A stretch of 14,207 bases of DNA from Deltaproteobacteria bacterium (lineage in GTDB: Bacteria > Desulfobacterota > GWC2-55-46 > DRQE01). Position numbers and translations under genes: made by a program. Location of the stretch: positions 1 to 14,207 of the forward strand of contig JACRCB010000059.1 of NCBI GenBank assembly GCA_016219165.1, given 5' to 3'. Of the stretch, positions 5,962-13,262 are shown in pieces. Numbering within the stretch: the stretch's first letter is position 1; each line of letters starts with the position of its first letter. A model generated the notes under the pieces. It was not told the DNA's origin, did no database searches, and saw nothing but the letters and a program-made list of their open reading frames with translations.

Positions 5962-7092
5962 TTGAAAGCAGCCATAATCCACGACTGGCTCACGGGAATG
6001 AGGGGAGGGGAGAAGGCCCTCGAGGTCCTGTGCGAACTCTACCCCGATGCCCACATCTACACCCTGCTGCACAAAAAAGGTTCTGTGTCCGCAGCCATCG
6101 AGGGGATGAGCATAAAGACATCTTTCGTGGGGGGGCTGCCTTTTTCAGAGAAAAATTACCGCTGCTATCTCCCGCTCTTTCCCATGGCAATAGAGAGATT
6201 CGACCTTAAAGGGTACGACCTTATAATATCCTCGAGCCATTGCGTGGCGAACGGGGTTATACCGCCGCCGGATTCTTTCCACGTCTCTTATACGTACACG
6301 CCGATGCGCTACGTCTGGGACCTCTATAACGATTACTTCGGAAGAGAGCGGACAGGATGGCTCTCCGGCAAGGTGATAGGCCTGTTCGCGCATTATCTGA
6401 GGATGTGGGATATATCTTCGAGCGCGAGGGTGGATGATTTTATCGCGATATCGAACCATGTGGCGAAGAGGATAGAGAAGTATTACAGAAGGACGTCCAC
6501 GGTCATCTACCCCCCGGTCGATTGCGGCAGGTTTGCCGTCTCGCGGGATATCGGCGATTACTACCTCGTTGTTTCCGCGTTCGCGCCGTACAAGAGGGTC
6601 GACCTGGCGATAGAGGCGTTTAACCGGCTTGGGCTTGACCTTAAAGTCATAGGCACGGGGCAGGATGAAAAAAGGCTTAAAAGGATTGCCGGTAAAAGCA
6701 TCGAATTCCTCGGCTGGCTGGACCCGGAGGCGCTTAAGGGATATTATGCGGGATGCAGGGCCCTTATATTCCCCGGGGAGGAGGATTTTGGCATCGTGCC
6801 CCTTGAGGCCATGGCATCCGGCAGGCCCGTAATCGCCTATGCAAAAGGGGGTATACTCGAGACGGTCTTGCCGCTGGGCCTTCCCAAAGGCGCCCCGACA
6901 GGGGTTTTCTTCCGCGAGCAGACCCCGGAATCCCTGATTGATGCGGTAAGGATATTTGAAAAAAGCGCGGGCAGGTTCGACCCGGCAAGGATAAGGGAAC
7001 ACGCCTTAATGTTCGACAGGGCCATATTCAAGGAGAAGATACATAATCATATCGAGCGCAGATACAGGGAGTTTAAGGGGATAGATGCTTAA
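5962..7092 (+). CDS. GT-B family 4 glycosyltransferase
   Basis: The 376-residue enzyme has the two Rossmann domains of family GT4. The N-terminal acceptor domain opens KAAIIHDWLTGMRGGEKALE, with the Gly-rich loop used in this family. The C-terminal donor domain has VVSAFAPYKRVDLAIEAF (around 195) and EEDFGIVPLEAMASGRPVIAY, whose E274 and E282 form the EX7E motif that binds the nucleotide sugar. It should transfer a sugar from a nucleotide donor, possibly GDP-mannose as in WbaZ-like enzymes, to the lipid-linked glycan at the cytoplasmic membrane face; the donor is inference. The TTG start at 5962 preserves the conserved N terminus, and GAGAG lies just upstream; the next ATG (5998) would remove it. 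It overlaps the next gene by 8 bp, a sign of translational coupling. Confidence 0.88.
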   Translation: MKAAIIHDWLTGMRGGEKALEVLCELYPDAHIYTLLHKKGSVSAAIEGMSIKTSFVGGLPFSEKNYRCYLPLFPMAIERFDLKGYDLIISSSHCVANGVIPPPDSFHVSYTYTPMRYVWDLYNDYFGRERTGWLSGKVIGLFAHYLRMWDISSSARVDDFIAISNHVAKRIEKYYRRTSTVIYPPVDCGRFAVSRDIGDYYLVVSAFAPYKRVDLAIEAFNRLGLDLKVIGTGQDEKRLKRIAGKSIEFLGWLDPEALKGYYAGCRALIFPGEEDFGIVPLEAMASGRPVIAYAKGGILETVLPLGLPKGAPTGVFFREQTPESLIDAVRIFEKSAGRFDPARIREHALMFDRAIFKEKIHNHIERRYREFKGIDA

Positions 7093-8491
7093 GAAGAATA
7101 AAGAACTTTACCGGACCCTTCTCTTTATATCGGACCTTCTGGCGATAGTATCGGCGTGGATGGCCGCCTATTATCTGCGTTTTTCGAGCGGGCTTATCCC
7201 GGTCTACTACCCGGCGGCGAGTCAGGGGCATATCTGGTTTATCCTCCTTCCCGTAGTGGCGGTCATATGGGGGATTATTTTCAGGGCGTTCGGCCTCTAC
7301 GGCCCCAGAAAGATAGGCTCGTATATCCCGGAGGTGCGGGATATAATAAAGGCTTCTTCCCTGGCGCTGTTACTCCTTGTGGCGGTAACGTTTTTTTTAA
7401 GGCGCTACGCCCTATCGAGGCTTGCCATTGCGATATTCGGGGGTATAAGCGTTGTTTTTCTGGCCGTGGAGCGGGTATCTTTCAGGGAGATGCTTAAGTC
7501 TCTGAGAAGAAAGGGATACAATATAAAAAACGCCGTCATTGTCGGCACAGGCCCTGCCGCGGGAGAACTCTTTGAAAGGTTGGAGATGCACCCGGATACG
7601 GGGATAAAGGTCTTGGGTTTTGTGGCCTGCGACAGCCGTACAGTGGGGACGACGATAAAGGGCGCGGAGGTCATCGGCGTATACGAAGACATAAGGGGGA
7701 TTATAACCGGTAAAGGGATAGACGAGGTGATTATGGCGCTGGGCCTCGAAGAGCACAACAGAGTGGCCGATGTCTTGAAGAGTATAGGGGATGAGGCCGT
7801 GGACATAAAGGTGGTCCCGGACATCTATGAACTCATAACGCTTCGGGGAGGGGTCGAGGACCTCGACGGAATACCCATAGTGTCGCTTCGGGGCACGCCG
7901 CTTTACGGATGGAATTTCGTTTTAAAGAGGGTTTTTGACGCGGTCTTTGCCGCCGCGGGAATGGTCATTACATCCCCGCTTATGTTTGTGATAGCGGTGA
8001 TAATAAAACTCACATCTCCCGGCCCTGTTTTTTTCAGGCAGGAAAGGATGAGTATAGGAGGCGACACGTTCGAGCTGCTTAAATTCCGTTCCATGAGGGT
8101 CAATGCTGAAAAGGATACCGGCCCGGTGTGGGCGGCGTCGGGGGACCCGAGGAGAACCCCTTTCGGGGCGTTTTTAAGAAAAACGTCCCTCGATGAACTC
8201 CCTCAACTCCTGAACGTCCTCAAGGGCGAGATGAGCCTTGTCGGCCCAAGGCCGGAGAGGCCGGTCTTTATAAAAGACTTTAGGAAAACAATACCCCGCT
8301 ACATGCTCAGGCACAAGATGAAGGCCGGTATCACCGGCTGGGCGCAGGTAAGCGGCCTCAGGGGGAATACGGACTTGAGAAAAAGGATAGAACACGACCT
8401 CTATTACATAGAGAACTGGTCGCTTTCCCTCGACTTAAAGATAATACTCCTTACGGTATGGAGGGGGTTTGTAAACACGCATGCCTATTAG
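7085..8491 (+). CDS. Undecaprenyl-phosphate sugar phosphotransferase, WcaJ/PglC superfamily
   Basis: The enzyme moves a sugar phosphate from a UDP-sugar to undecaprenyl phosphate, the first step of capsule, exopolysaccharide or O-antigen assembly. Its order is that of large polyprenyl glycosylphosphotransferases: four or five N-terminal membrane helices (to about residue 130), a Rossmann-like domain (KNAVIVGTGPAAGELFERL, about 153-171), and the C-terminal catalytic domain with a membrane-entering helix (about 285-310). The catalytic domain contains FFRQERMSIGGDTFELLKFR, the Asp-Glu pair D370-E371 in SLDELPQLLNVLKGEMSLVG, then GPRPERP and ITGWAQVSGLRG. At 468 residues it is full length. AAGGGG ends 4 bp before ATG 7085. 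Glucose-1-phosphate or galactose-1-phosphate are the usual substrates, but specificity cannot be read here. Confidence 0.92.
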   Translation: MLKKNKELYRTLLFISDLLAIVSAWMAAYYLRFSSGLIPVYYPAASQGHIWFILLPVVAVIWGIIFRAFGLYGPRKIGSYIPEVRDIIKASSLALLLLVAVTFFLRRYALSRLAIAIFGGISVVFLAVERVSFREMLKSLRRKGYNIKNAVIVGTGPAAGELFERLEMHPDTGIKVLGFVACDSRTVGTTIKGAEVIGVYEDIRGIITGKGIDEVIMALGLEEHNRVADVLKSIGDEAVDIKVVPDIYELITLRGGVEDLDGIPIVSLRGTPLYGWNFVLKRVFDAVFAAAGMVITSPLMFVIAVIIKLTSPGPVFFRQERMSIGGDTFELLKFRSMRVNAEKDTGPVWAASGDPRRTPFGAFLRKTSLDELPQLLNVLKGEMSLVGPRPERPVFIKDFRKTIPRYMLRHKMKAGITGWAQVSGLRGNTDLRKRIEHDLYYIENWSLSLDLKIILLTVWRGFVNTHAY

Positions 8492-8505
8492 CGACACTCC
8501 GGGAG

Positions 8506-8572
8506 CATCAAAATTCTCCGCCATAAATGGCCTGCCTGTGCGTCGCACGCAGACAGGCGGAGAATTTTGATG
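8506..8572 (+). repeat. REP-like nested palindrome inside the glycan operon
   Basis: CATCAAAATTCTCCGCC (8506-8522) is repeated exactly inverted at 8556-8572. Inside lies a second stem made of GCCTGTGCG and its partner region ACGCAGACAGGC around the GTGCG-T-CGCAC core (8538-8548). It begins 15 bp after the stop codon of the sugar-phosphate transferase. It is unrelated to the TTAAGG family. It could stabilise the upstream mRNA end or be a small transposase-mobilised REP element. No T run follows, so a standard terminator is unlikely. Confidence 0.75.
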
Positions 8573-8607
8573 GCAAGGCGGGCAACCCATTTAGAGGCTA
8601 TGGGGCT

Positions 8608-9462
8608 ATGGATTTCGTGGGACATGACGGGATTACCGTGAACAGGGATTTTTTAGTCCTTCTCAAGGCCCACAACCTCGCGGGTTTCGAGGCCCTGATG
8701 AATCTTTCCGGCGGGACGGTAATAAAGAAAAGAAGGGAGAGGAGTGTGGTAAGGATTGAACTGCCCGGAACTGCGCACCCTGGCGGTAAAAACGGCGGTA
8801 AAAAGAGGTGCTTTTACCTCAAGCGCCATTACTCCTGCGCAGCCAGGGGGGTAAGGAGGCTTTTTCCGTCCATGGGCGCTTCGGAGGACGGAAAAAACGA
8901 GTGGGAAAAGATACTGCTCTTGAGGGAGTTCGGTTTCCCCACGGTGGTCCCCGCCGCCTTCGGGGAGAAGGGAAAAGAATCCCTGGTCCTTACCGAAGAG
9001 ATATACGAAGGCGTGAGGGTTGAAGATTACATCCCGACCCTTTCATCGGACATTATGGGGTTTGAGGGGGTTCTTAAAAAGAGGGCGCTCATACGAAAGG
9101 TCGCGGCCTTCGCAAGGAAGTTCCATGAAAAGGGGTTCTACCATCAGGACTTTTACCTCGGACATTTTTTCATAAGGCCCGAGAGCGGGGAACTCTTCAT
9201 ACTCGATGTGCAGAGGGTTCAGAGAATGGAGAACCTCAAAGAGAGGTGGATTGTGAAGGACCTCTCGCAGATTGCGTTCTCGGCGAAGAATACCGTGAAT
9301 TTTTCGTCCACTGACCTCGTGCGCTTCGGCCATGAGTATCTGGGGAAGGAGAAGTTTTCGGAAGGGGATAAAAAGGCGATAAGGAAGATACTTTCCAAAT
9401 CCCGGAGGATAGCGAGACACACGGTGAAATTACTCGAAAGGAGAAGGAAGGCCGCCCGATGA
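8608..9462 (+). CDS. WaaP/InaA-type lipopolysaccharide kinase
   Basis: The 284-residue protein has a kinase-like fold: K72 in CFYLKRHY as the likely ATP-phosphate lysine, E86 region in EWEKILLLREFGFPT, catalytic loop FYHQDFYLGHFFI (H179, D181), and metal-binding D200 in ILDVQRVQ. WaaP family enzymes phosphorylate heptose in the LPS inner core, stabilising the outer membrane, which fits the heptose kinase encoded nearby. The frame is open back to an ATG at 8527, but that start lies inside the REP-like palindrome and adds 27 residues unlike the family. ATG 8608, with GAGG about 10 bp upstream, is preferred. It overlaps the epimerase by 4 bp (ATGA). Confidence 0.82.
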   Translation: MDFVGHDGITVNRDFLVLLKAHNLAGFEALMNLSGGTVIKKRRERSVVRIELPGTAHPGGKNGGKKRCFYLKRHYSCAARGVRRLFPSMGASEDGKNEWEKILLLREFGFPTVVPAAFGEKGKESLVLTEEIYEGVRVEDYIPTLSSDIMGFEGVLKKRALIRKVAAFARKFHEKGFYHQDFYLGHFFIRPESGELFILDVQRVQRMENLKERWIVKDLSQIAFSAKNTVNFSSTDLVRFGHEYLGKEKFSEGDKKAIRKILSKSRRIARHTVKLLERRRKAAR

Positions 9463-10454
9463 GATACCCTGAGCTTAAAATAAGAAAATTCCATTTCCTC
9501 GTTACGGGAGGGGCCGGATTCATCGGCTCGAACCTCATATTCAAACTTCTGGAGAACGGCCAGCGCGTGACCGCAATCGACAATTTCATCACGGGGAAGA
9601 GAAAGAACATAGAGGATATAGAAAGGTTTGTGAAGGAAAACAATATGACGGAGGAGGACTTCCGGTTCATAGAGGGGGATATAAGGGATACGGAATTATG
9701 CATGAATTCGACCGCCGGCGTCGATTACATCCTCCACAATGCGGCAATGGGTTCCGTTACGCGTTCCGTCGAAGACCCGGTTGTAACGACCGACATAAAC
9801 GTTGTCGGCACGGTGAATATGCTCCATGCCTCACTGGGCAGGAAGGTAAAGCGGTTTATATACGCCTCTTCGTCCTCGGTTTATGGGGATTCCGGGGGAT
9901 TGCCGAAAAAAGAGGGGGAGGAGGGCTGGCCCCTGTCTCCCTATGCGGCGAGCAAGGTCTCATGCGAACTCTTCGCCGGGACGTTCCATGACGTCTACGG
10001 ACTGCCCGTAATAGGGCTCAGGTACTTTAACGTCTTCGGCCCGAGGCAGGATGCCTCTTCCCCTTATGCGGCCGTCGTACCGATATTCATAAAGAAGCTG
10101 CTTTCAGGGGAGCCTCCCCTGATAAACGGGGACGGGGACACGACAAGGGATTTTACGTATGTGGATAACGTGGTGGATGCGAATATAAGGGCGGCCTTCG
10201 CCCCGAAGGAGGCGCTCGGGAAGGCGTATAACATAGCCTGCGGCAGGGAAGTAACACTGAACGAACTCTATGGAAAGATAGCTTCGCTCCTCAATAAAGA
10301 CATAAAGCCCGTCTACGGCCCAGAAAGAAAGGGGGACATCCGGAAAAGTTTTGCCGACGTAAGCAGGGCAAAGGAGTCTTTAAAGTACATTCCGTCCGTT
10401 GATTTCGAAAAGGGGCTCGAACTCTCCATAGATTGGTACGGGAAGAATCTCTAA
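9459..10454 (+). CDS. NAD-dependent UDP-sugar C4-epimerase (SDR family, WbpP/GalE-like)
   Basis: This extended short-chain dehydrogenase has NAD-binding GGAGFIG (residues 17-23), the Asp in AIDNFITGKRKNI, the NAAMGSVTRSVEDP substrate loop, the Ser of YASSSSVYGD, catalytic Y162 and K166 in SPYAASK, and RYFNVFGPRQD. The DNFITGKRKNI and GSVTRSVEDP segments match the WbpP-type UDP-GlcNAc/UDP-GalNAc C4-epimerases better than E. coli GalE; this is recognition, not alignment. It would supply UDP-GalNAc or UDP-Gal for the glycan made by the preceding genes. At 331 residues it is full length. The start overlaps the kinase stop (ATGA), and its TAA stop (10452-10454) lies in the first bases of repeat copy 3. 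Confidence 0.9.
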   Translation: MRYPELKIRKFHFLVTGGAGFIGSNLIFKLLENGQRVTAIDNFITGKRKNIEDIERFVKENNMTEEDFRFIEGDIRDTELCMNSTAGVDYILHNAAMGSVTRSVEDPVVTTDINVVGTVNMLHASLGRKVKRFIYASSSSVYGDSGGLPKKEGEEGWPLSPYAASKVSCELFAGTFHDVYGLPVIGLRYFNVFGPRQDASSPYAAVVPIFIKKLLSGEPPLINGDGDTTRDFTYVDNVVDANIRAAFAPKEALGKAYNIACGREVTLNELYGKIASLLNKDIKPVYGPERKGDIRKSFADVSRAKESLKYIPSVDFEKGLELSIDWYGKNL

Positions 10455-10652
10455 GGAATCTCTGAAAAATTGTATCTCTGGGGGAACCTTTCCGACCCAC
10501 CCTGCGGGTGTGTGCCCGAAGTTTCCCCCAGACCCCCTCCAAAGACTTTTAGGGTGGGCTGTGCCCACCAGAACTGAAAATTTTTGGAGAGCGATTGAGA
10601 GAACCTTTTTATAAAAAGGTTCTCTCAAGATGCTTTTTCAGAGATTCCTTAA
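10452..10652 (-). mobile_element. Full copy 3 of the multi-hairpin element, opposite orientation
   Basis: The terminal repeats are the best preserved here: TAAGGAATCTCTGAAAAA (10452-10469) is exactly inverted at 10634-10651. From the right end inward come hairpin A (10595-10628, perfect 17+17 bp palindrome), hairpin B (GGTGGG-CACA-GCCCACC on the minus strand, closed by CTCCAAA/TTTGGAG) and hairpin C (TCTGGGGG 10477-10484 with CCCCCAGA 10525-10532, tip ACCCACCC/GGGTGTGT). Its order is reversed relative to copies 1 and 2. It separates the glycan operon from the heptose kinase, contains the epimerase stop codon, and is followed by a candidate promoter. Confidence 0.8.
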
Positions 10653-10686
10653 CGACCTCCATGGAAGAGAAATACTCGCGGGTCCG

Positions 10687-10715
10687 TTGCGGGCAGTCTC
10701 AAAGTATGCTATAGA
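10687..10715 (+). promoter_or_regulatory. Candidate promoter for the heptose kinase
   Basis: TTGCGG (10687-10692) is separated by 17 bp from TATAGA (10710-10715), which is preceded by TGC, giving an extended -10 (TGnTATAGA). Transcription would start near 10722, leaving about 22 bases of leader with GGAG at 10732-10735 and the ATG at 10744. It supports the shorter start for the kinase and an mRNA independent of the upstream operon. Confidence 0.45.
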
Positions 10716-10743
10716 AGATAGACTTGATGGCGGAGTGAGGAAG

Positions 10744-11748
10744 ATGGTAAGACTTCTGAATGTTAAAAGGGCACATTCCATAATAAGGGGTTTCAAGGAT
10801 GCGCGGGTTCTTGTCGTGGGCGACCTCATTATGGACCATTTCATCTGGGGGAAGGTAACGCGCATCTCCCCCGAGGCCCCTGTCCCGGTGGTGGACGTAA
10901 CTGAAGAGACCATACTCCTGGGCGGCAGCGCCAACGTCGTGAATAACATCCACAGCCTCGGGGGAAGGTCTTATCTGGCGGGGGTGGTCGGAGGGGACGA
11001 CGACGGGAGAAGGCTTGTAACGATATTGAAGGAGAAAGGCATCCCGACGGACGGGATAGCAGTCGACGCCAACCGCCCCACGACCATAAAGACGCGCATC
11101 GTAGCGCACAACCAGCAGGTGGTGAGGTTCGACCGCGAGAAGAAAGACCCTATCCGAAGGGGGGTCGTAAAGAGGGTCTCTGACTATATAAGGAAGACGG
11201 TGGGGCGCTCGGATATAGTGGTCGTATCAGATTATGCAAAGGGGATGGTAACGGAGGATATGCTCCGTCTCGTAAGGGAACTCACCGGGGCCTCGGACAA
11301 GCCCGTTATAGTTGACCCGAAGGTGGAACATTTCGATTATTACAGGGGGGTCACCCTCGTTACCCCCAATAACGTCGAGGCAGGCCTTGCATCGGGTATA
11401 GAGATAGAAGACGAGGCAAGTCTTAAAGAGGCGGGGTATGCGCTTGTAAAAAGGCTCGGATGCAAGGCCCTTCTCATAACGAGGGGGGAGAGCGGGATGA
11501 GCCTTTTCGAGGGGACAACGGACGTCCACATACCGACCGTTGCAAAAGAGGTTTATGACGTAAGCGGCGCAGGCGATACGGTCACCGGGGTAATGGCGCT
11601 TTCCCTTGCCGCGGGGGCAACGCTTAAAGAGGCCGCGGTATTGGCGAACCTCGCCGCGGGCATCGTCGTTGAAAAGGTCGGCACCGCAACCGTAAGCCCG
11701 GAGGAACTAGCCGGCGCGGTCTCTACATGGCTCAAGAGAAGGGATTAG
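10744..11748 (+). CDS. rfaE1: D-glycero-beta-D-manno-heptose-7-phosphate kinase (RfaE1/HldE kinase domain)
   Basis: This PfkB-family kinase phosphorylates heptose 7-phosphate at C1, an early step to ADP-heptose for the LPS core. Family landmarks are VLVVGDLIMDHFIWGKVTRI, SPEAPVPVVDV, GGSANVVNNIHSLGG, and the catalytic DVSGAGDTVTG, with D278 as base. At 334 residues it is the kinase domain alone; the nucleotidyltransferase half fused in E. coli HldE is missing and must be elsewhere. The frame is open back to an ATG at 10630, but that segment translates the repeat end. ATG 10744 has GGAG 8 bp upstream and begins just before the conserved core. The next gene starts 2 bp after or overlaps by 22 bp, depending on its start. 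Confidence 0.92.
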   Translation: MVRLLNVKRAHSIIRGFKDARVLVVGDLIMDHFIWGKVTRISPEAPVPVVDVTEETILLGGSANVVNNIHSLGGRSYLAGVVGGDDDGRRLVTILKEKGIPTDGIAVDANRPTTIKTRIVAHNQQVVRFDREKKDPIRRGVVKRVSDYIRKTVGRSDIVVVSDYAKGMVTEDMLRLVRELTGASDKPVIVDPKVEHFDYYRGVTLVTPNNVEAGLASGIEIEDEASLKEAGYALVKRLGCKALLITRGESGMSLFEGTTDVHIPTVAKEVYDVSGAGDTVTGVMALSLAAGATLKEAAVLANLAAGIVVEKVGTATVSPEELAGAVSTWLKRRD

Positions 11749-11750
11749 CC

Positions 11751-12290
11751 GTGCGGCCGGTATTGCCTCTCCCTGTTAAGTTCTTTGCGAGTATTATCTC
11801 GCGCGATGCGAAATTCATGGAAGAGGCGCTCGATAGACTTAAATCTCGGTTCGGAGAGGCGGATTACCTGAGTTCACCCCTGCCGTTTGACTGGACTGAT
11901 TACTACGCAAAGGAGATGGGAACGGACCTCCTCAGGAGGGTCGCATCCTTTGAAAGACTCATGGCCGCGGAAAAGTTGCCGGAGATAAAGATATTTACAA
12001 ACGGCGTTGAAGGGGTTTTCACGCACGAAGGCAAAAGGGCCGTCAATATAGACCCCGGTTATCTTACGCGCCATAACCTCGTGTTGGCCTCGTGTAAGGA
12101 TTTTTCTCACAGGGTATACCTCGGTATGGGGGTATACGCGGAGGTAACGCTTATCTTCAGGAACGGCGAATATACGCCGCTTCCGTGGACATACCCCGAC
12201 TACGGCAAGGACTCCTTAAGGGGCATATTCAAAGAGATTAGAAGCCGTTACGCGGCAAAACTCAAGGAGGGGGGCCAAGGTGCTAAATAG
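11751..12290 (+). CDS. DUF4416 family protein
   Basis: The family has no established function. The product (about 179 residues) has VLPLPVKFFASIISRDAKF at its start and VNIDPGYLTRHNLVLASCKD, then HRVYLGMGVYAEVTLIFRNG, with YTPLPWTYPDYG near the end; these are the conserved DUF4416 blocks. It has no signal or membrane segment. GTG 11751 is preferred because GAAGGG lies 7 bp upstream and it follows the kinase stop directly; an ATG at 11727 in the same frame would overlap the kinase by 22 bp and lacks a ribosome site. It overlaps yicC by 11 bp, so kinase, DUF4416 and yicC are likely co-transcribed. Confidence 0.88.
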   Translation: MRPVLPLPVKFFASIISRDAKFMEEALDRLKSRFGEADYLSSPLPFDWTDYYAKEMGTDLLRRVASFERLMAAEKLPEIKIFTNGVEGVFTHEGKRAVNIDPGYLTRHNLVLASCKDFSHRVYLGMGVYAEVTLIFRNGEYTPLPWTYPDYGKDSLRGIFKEIRSRYAAKLKEGGQGAK

Positions 12291-13149
12291 CATGACGGGT
12301 TACGGCAGGGGCGAGGCGACGCTTGGCCCTGAGAGTTTCTCAATCGAGCTCAAGTCCCTCAACCACCGCTATCTCGATATAAATATCCGCACCCCCGAAA
12401 GGTTCTTTCCCCTCGATACGAGGTTCCGGGAATATATAAAGAAGAGGTTCTCGAGGGGCGCTTTTTCCCTGTACATTAACCCTAAGGGTTACGGGAGGGC
12501 GGCGTTAAGGCCCAATATCGCGCTTGCGAGAGCGTACGTTGAGAGCGCAAGGGAACTTAAGGCCGCGCTCGGCCTTAAGGGGGACGTTGACGTCGAGTCG
12601 CTCCTCAAGATGAAGGATATATTCGTTTTCCCTGAAGGCCCAAACGACGCCGAAAGGGATTGGAAGAATATCAGCCGGGGGTTAAACAAGGCGTGCGAGG
12701 GGCTATCCGGGATGAGGAAACGGGAGGGGGGGGAACTCAAGAAAGATATTGAGAAGAGGCTTAAAAATATCCATGGGTTGAAAGAGAAGATAGGCAAGGC
12801 CGTCCCGGCATACCTTGAGCGCTACAGGGAGAGGTTAAAAAGCGAGATGGCCGTTCTGCTTGGGGAGGGCAAAAGCGAGGACGCCATTGCGGCAGAGGCG
12901 GCGATATTTGCGCAGAGGACCGATATTTCCGAAGAGATTGCGAGGCTTAAGAGCCACACGGAACAATTCCGCCGTTATATGGGGTTTAGGGAGCCGGTCG
13001 GCAGAAGGCTGGATTTTCTCTGTCAGGAGGTTATCAGGGAGGCGAACACCATCGGAAGCAAGTCGCCCGGCATAAAGATAACGCAGATGGTAGTTGAGAT
13101 AAAAGCGGAACTGGAAAAGATAAGGGAGCAGGTTCAGAATATAGAATAG
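12280..13149 (+). CDS. yicC: YicC family endoribonuclease-like protein
   Basis: The protein begins MLNSMTGYGRGEA, the family signature, followed by IELKSLNHRYLDINIRTP. The C-terminal DUF1732 region (about residues 200-289) has EAAIFAQRTDISEEIARLKS and FLCQEVIREANTIGSKSPG. YicC proteins are ribonucleases that help small-RNA and mRNA turnover. At 289 residues it is full length. GTG 12280 has AAGGAGG about 9 bp upstream and overlaps the DUF4416 gene; ATG 12292 is an alternative. The central part (about 125-205) is Lys/Arg/Glu-rich and likely coiled coil. Its position before gmk and rpoZ is common in deltaproteobacteria-like genomes. Confidence 0.93.
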   Translation: MLNSMTGYGRGEATLGPESFSIELKSLNHRYLDINIRTPERFFPLDTRFREYIKKRFSRGAFSLYINPKGYGRAALRPNIALARAYVESARELKAALGLKGDVDVESLLKMKDIFVFPEGPNDAERDWKNISRGLNKACEGLSGMRKREGGELKKDIEKRLKNIHGLKEKIGKAVPAYLERYRERLKSEMAVLLGEGKSEDAIAAEAAIFAQRTDISEEIARLKSHTEQFRRYMGFREPVGRRLDFLCQEVIREANTIGSKSPGIKITQMVVEIKAELEKIREQVQNIE

Positions 13150-13163
13150 CCCGGCAGGGGGAA

Positions 13164-13242
13164 GTTTAGAAGTTTTTGAAGAGAGTTTGAGAGAAACTTT
13201 TTACAAAAAGTTTCTCTCAAGGTACTTTTTCAGATGTTCCTT
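13164..13242 (-). repeat. Right half of the multi-hairpin element between yicC and gmk
   Basis: Hairpin A is intact (13187-13220, TTGAGAGAAACTTTTTA with CAAAAAGTTTCTCTCAA, a single mismatch at the centre). A terminal repeat follows (CTTTTTCAGATGTTCCTTAG, 13223-13242). Hairpins B and C and the other terminus are lost; only a trace of the A-B junction (AGTTTTTGAAGAGAG) remains. Orientation is that of copy 3. It ends 20 bp before the gmk start. Confidence 0.7.
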
Positions 13243-13262
13243 AGAGCGCCCGGGCCGGCCCC

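Noticed and set aside
6145..7002. 285-residue open frame opposite the glycosyltransferase
   Set aside because: It is antisense to conserved GT4 motifs and its product has no recognisable pattern; GC-rich third positions explain the lack of stops.
1497..10652. CRISPR array as an explanation for the repeated palindromes
   Set aside because: Copies are kilobases apart, over 200 bp long, in both orientations and without regular spacers.
10630..10743. N-terminal extension of the heptose kinase from ATG 10630
   Set aside because: These codons translate the end of repeat copy 3 and unconserved leader; the ATG at 10744 has a better ribosome site and fits the family.
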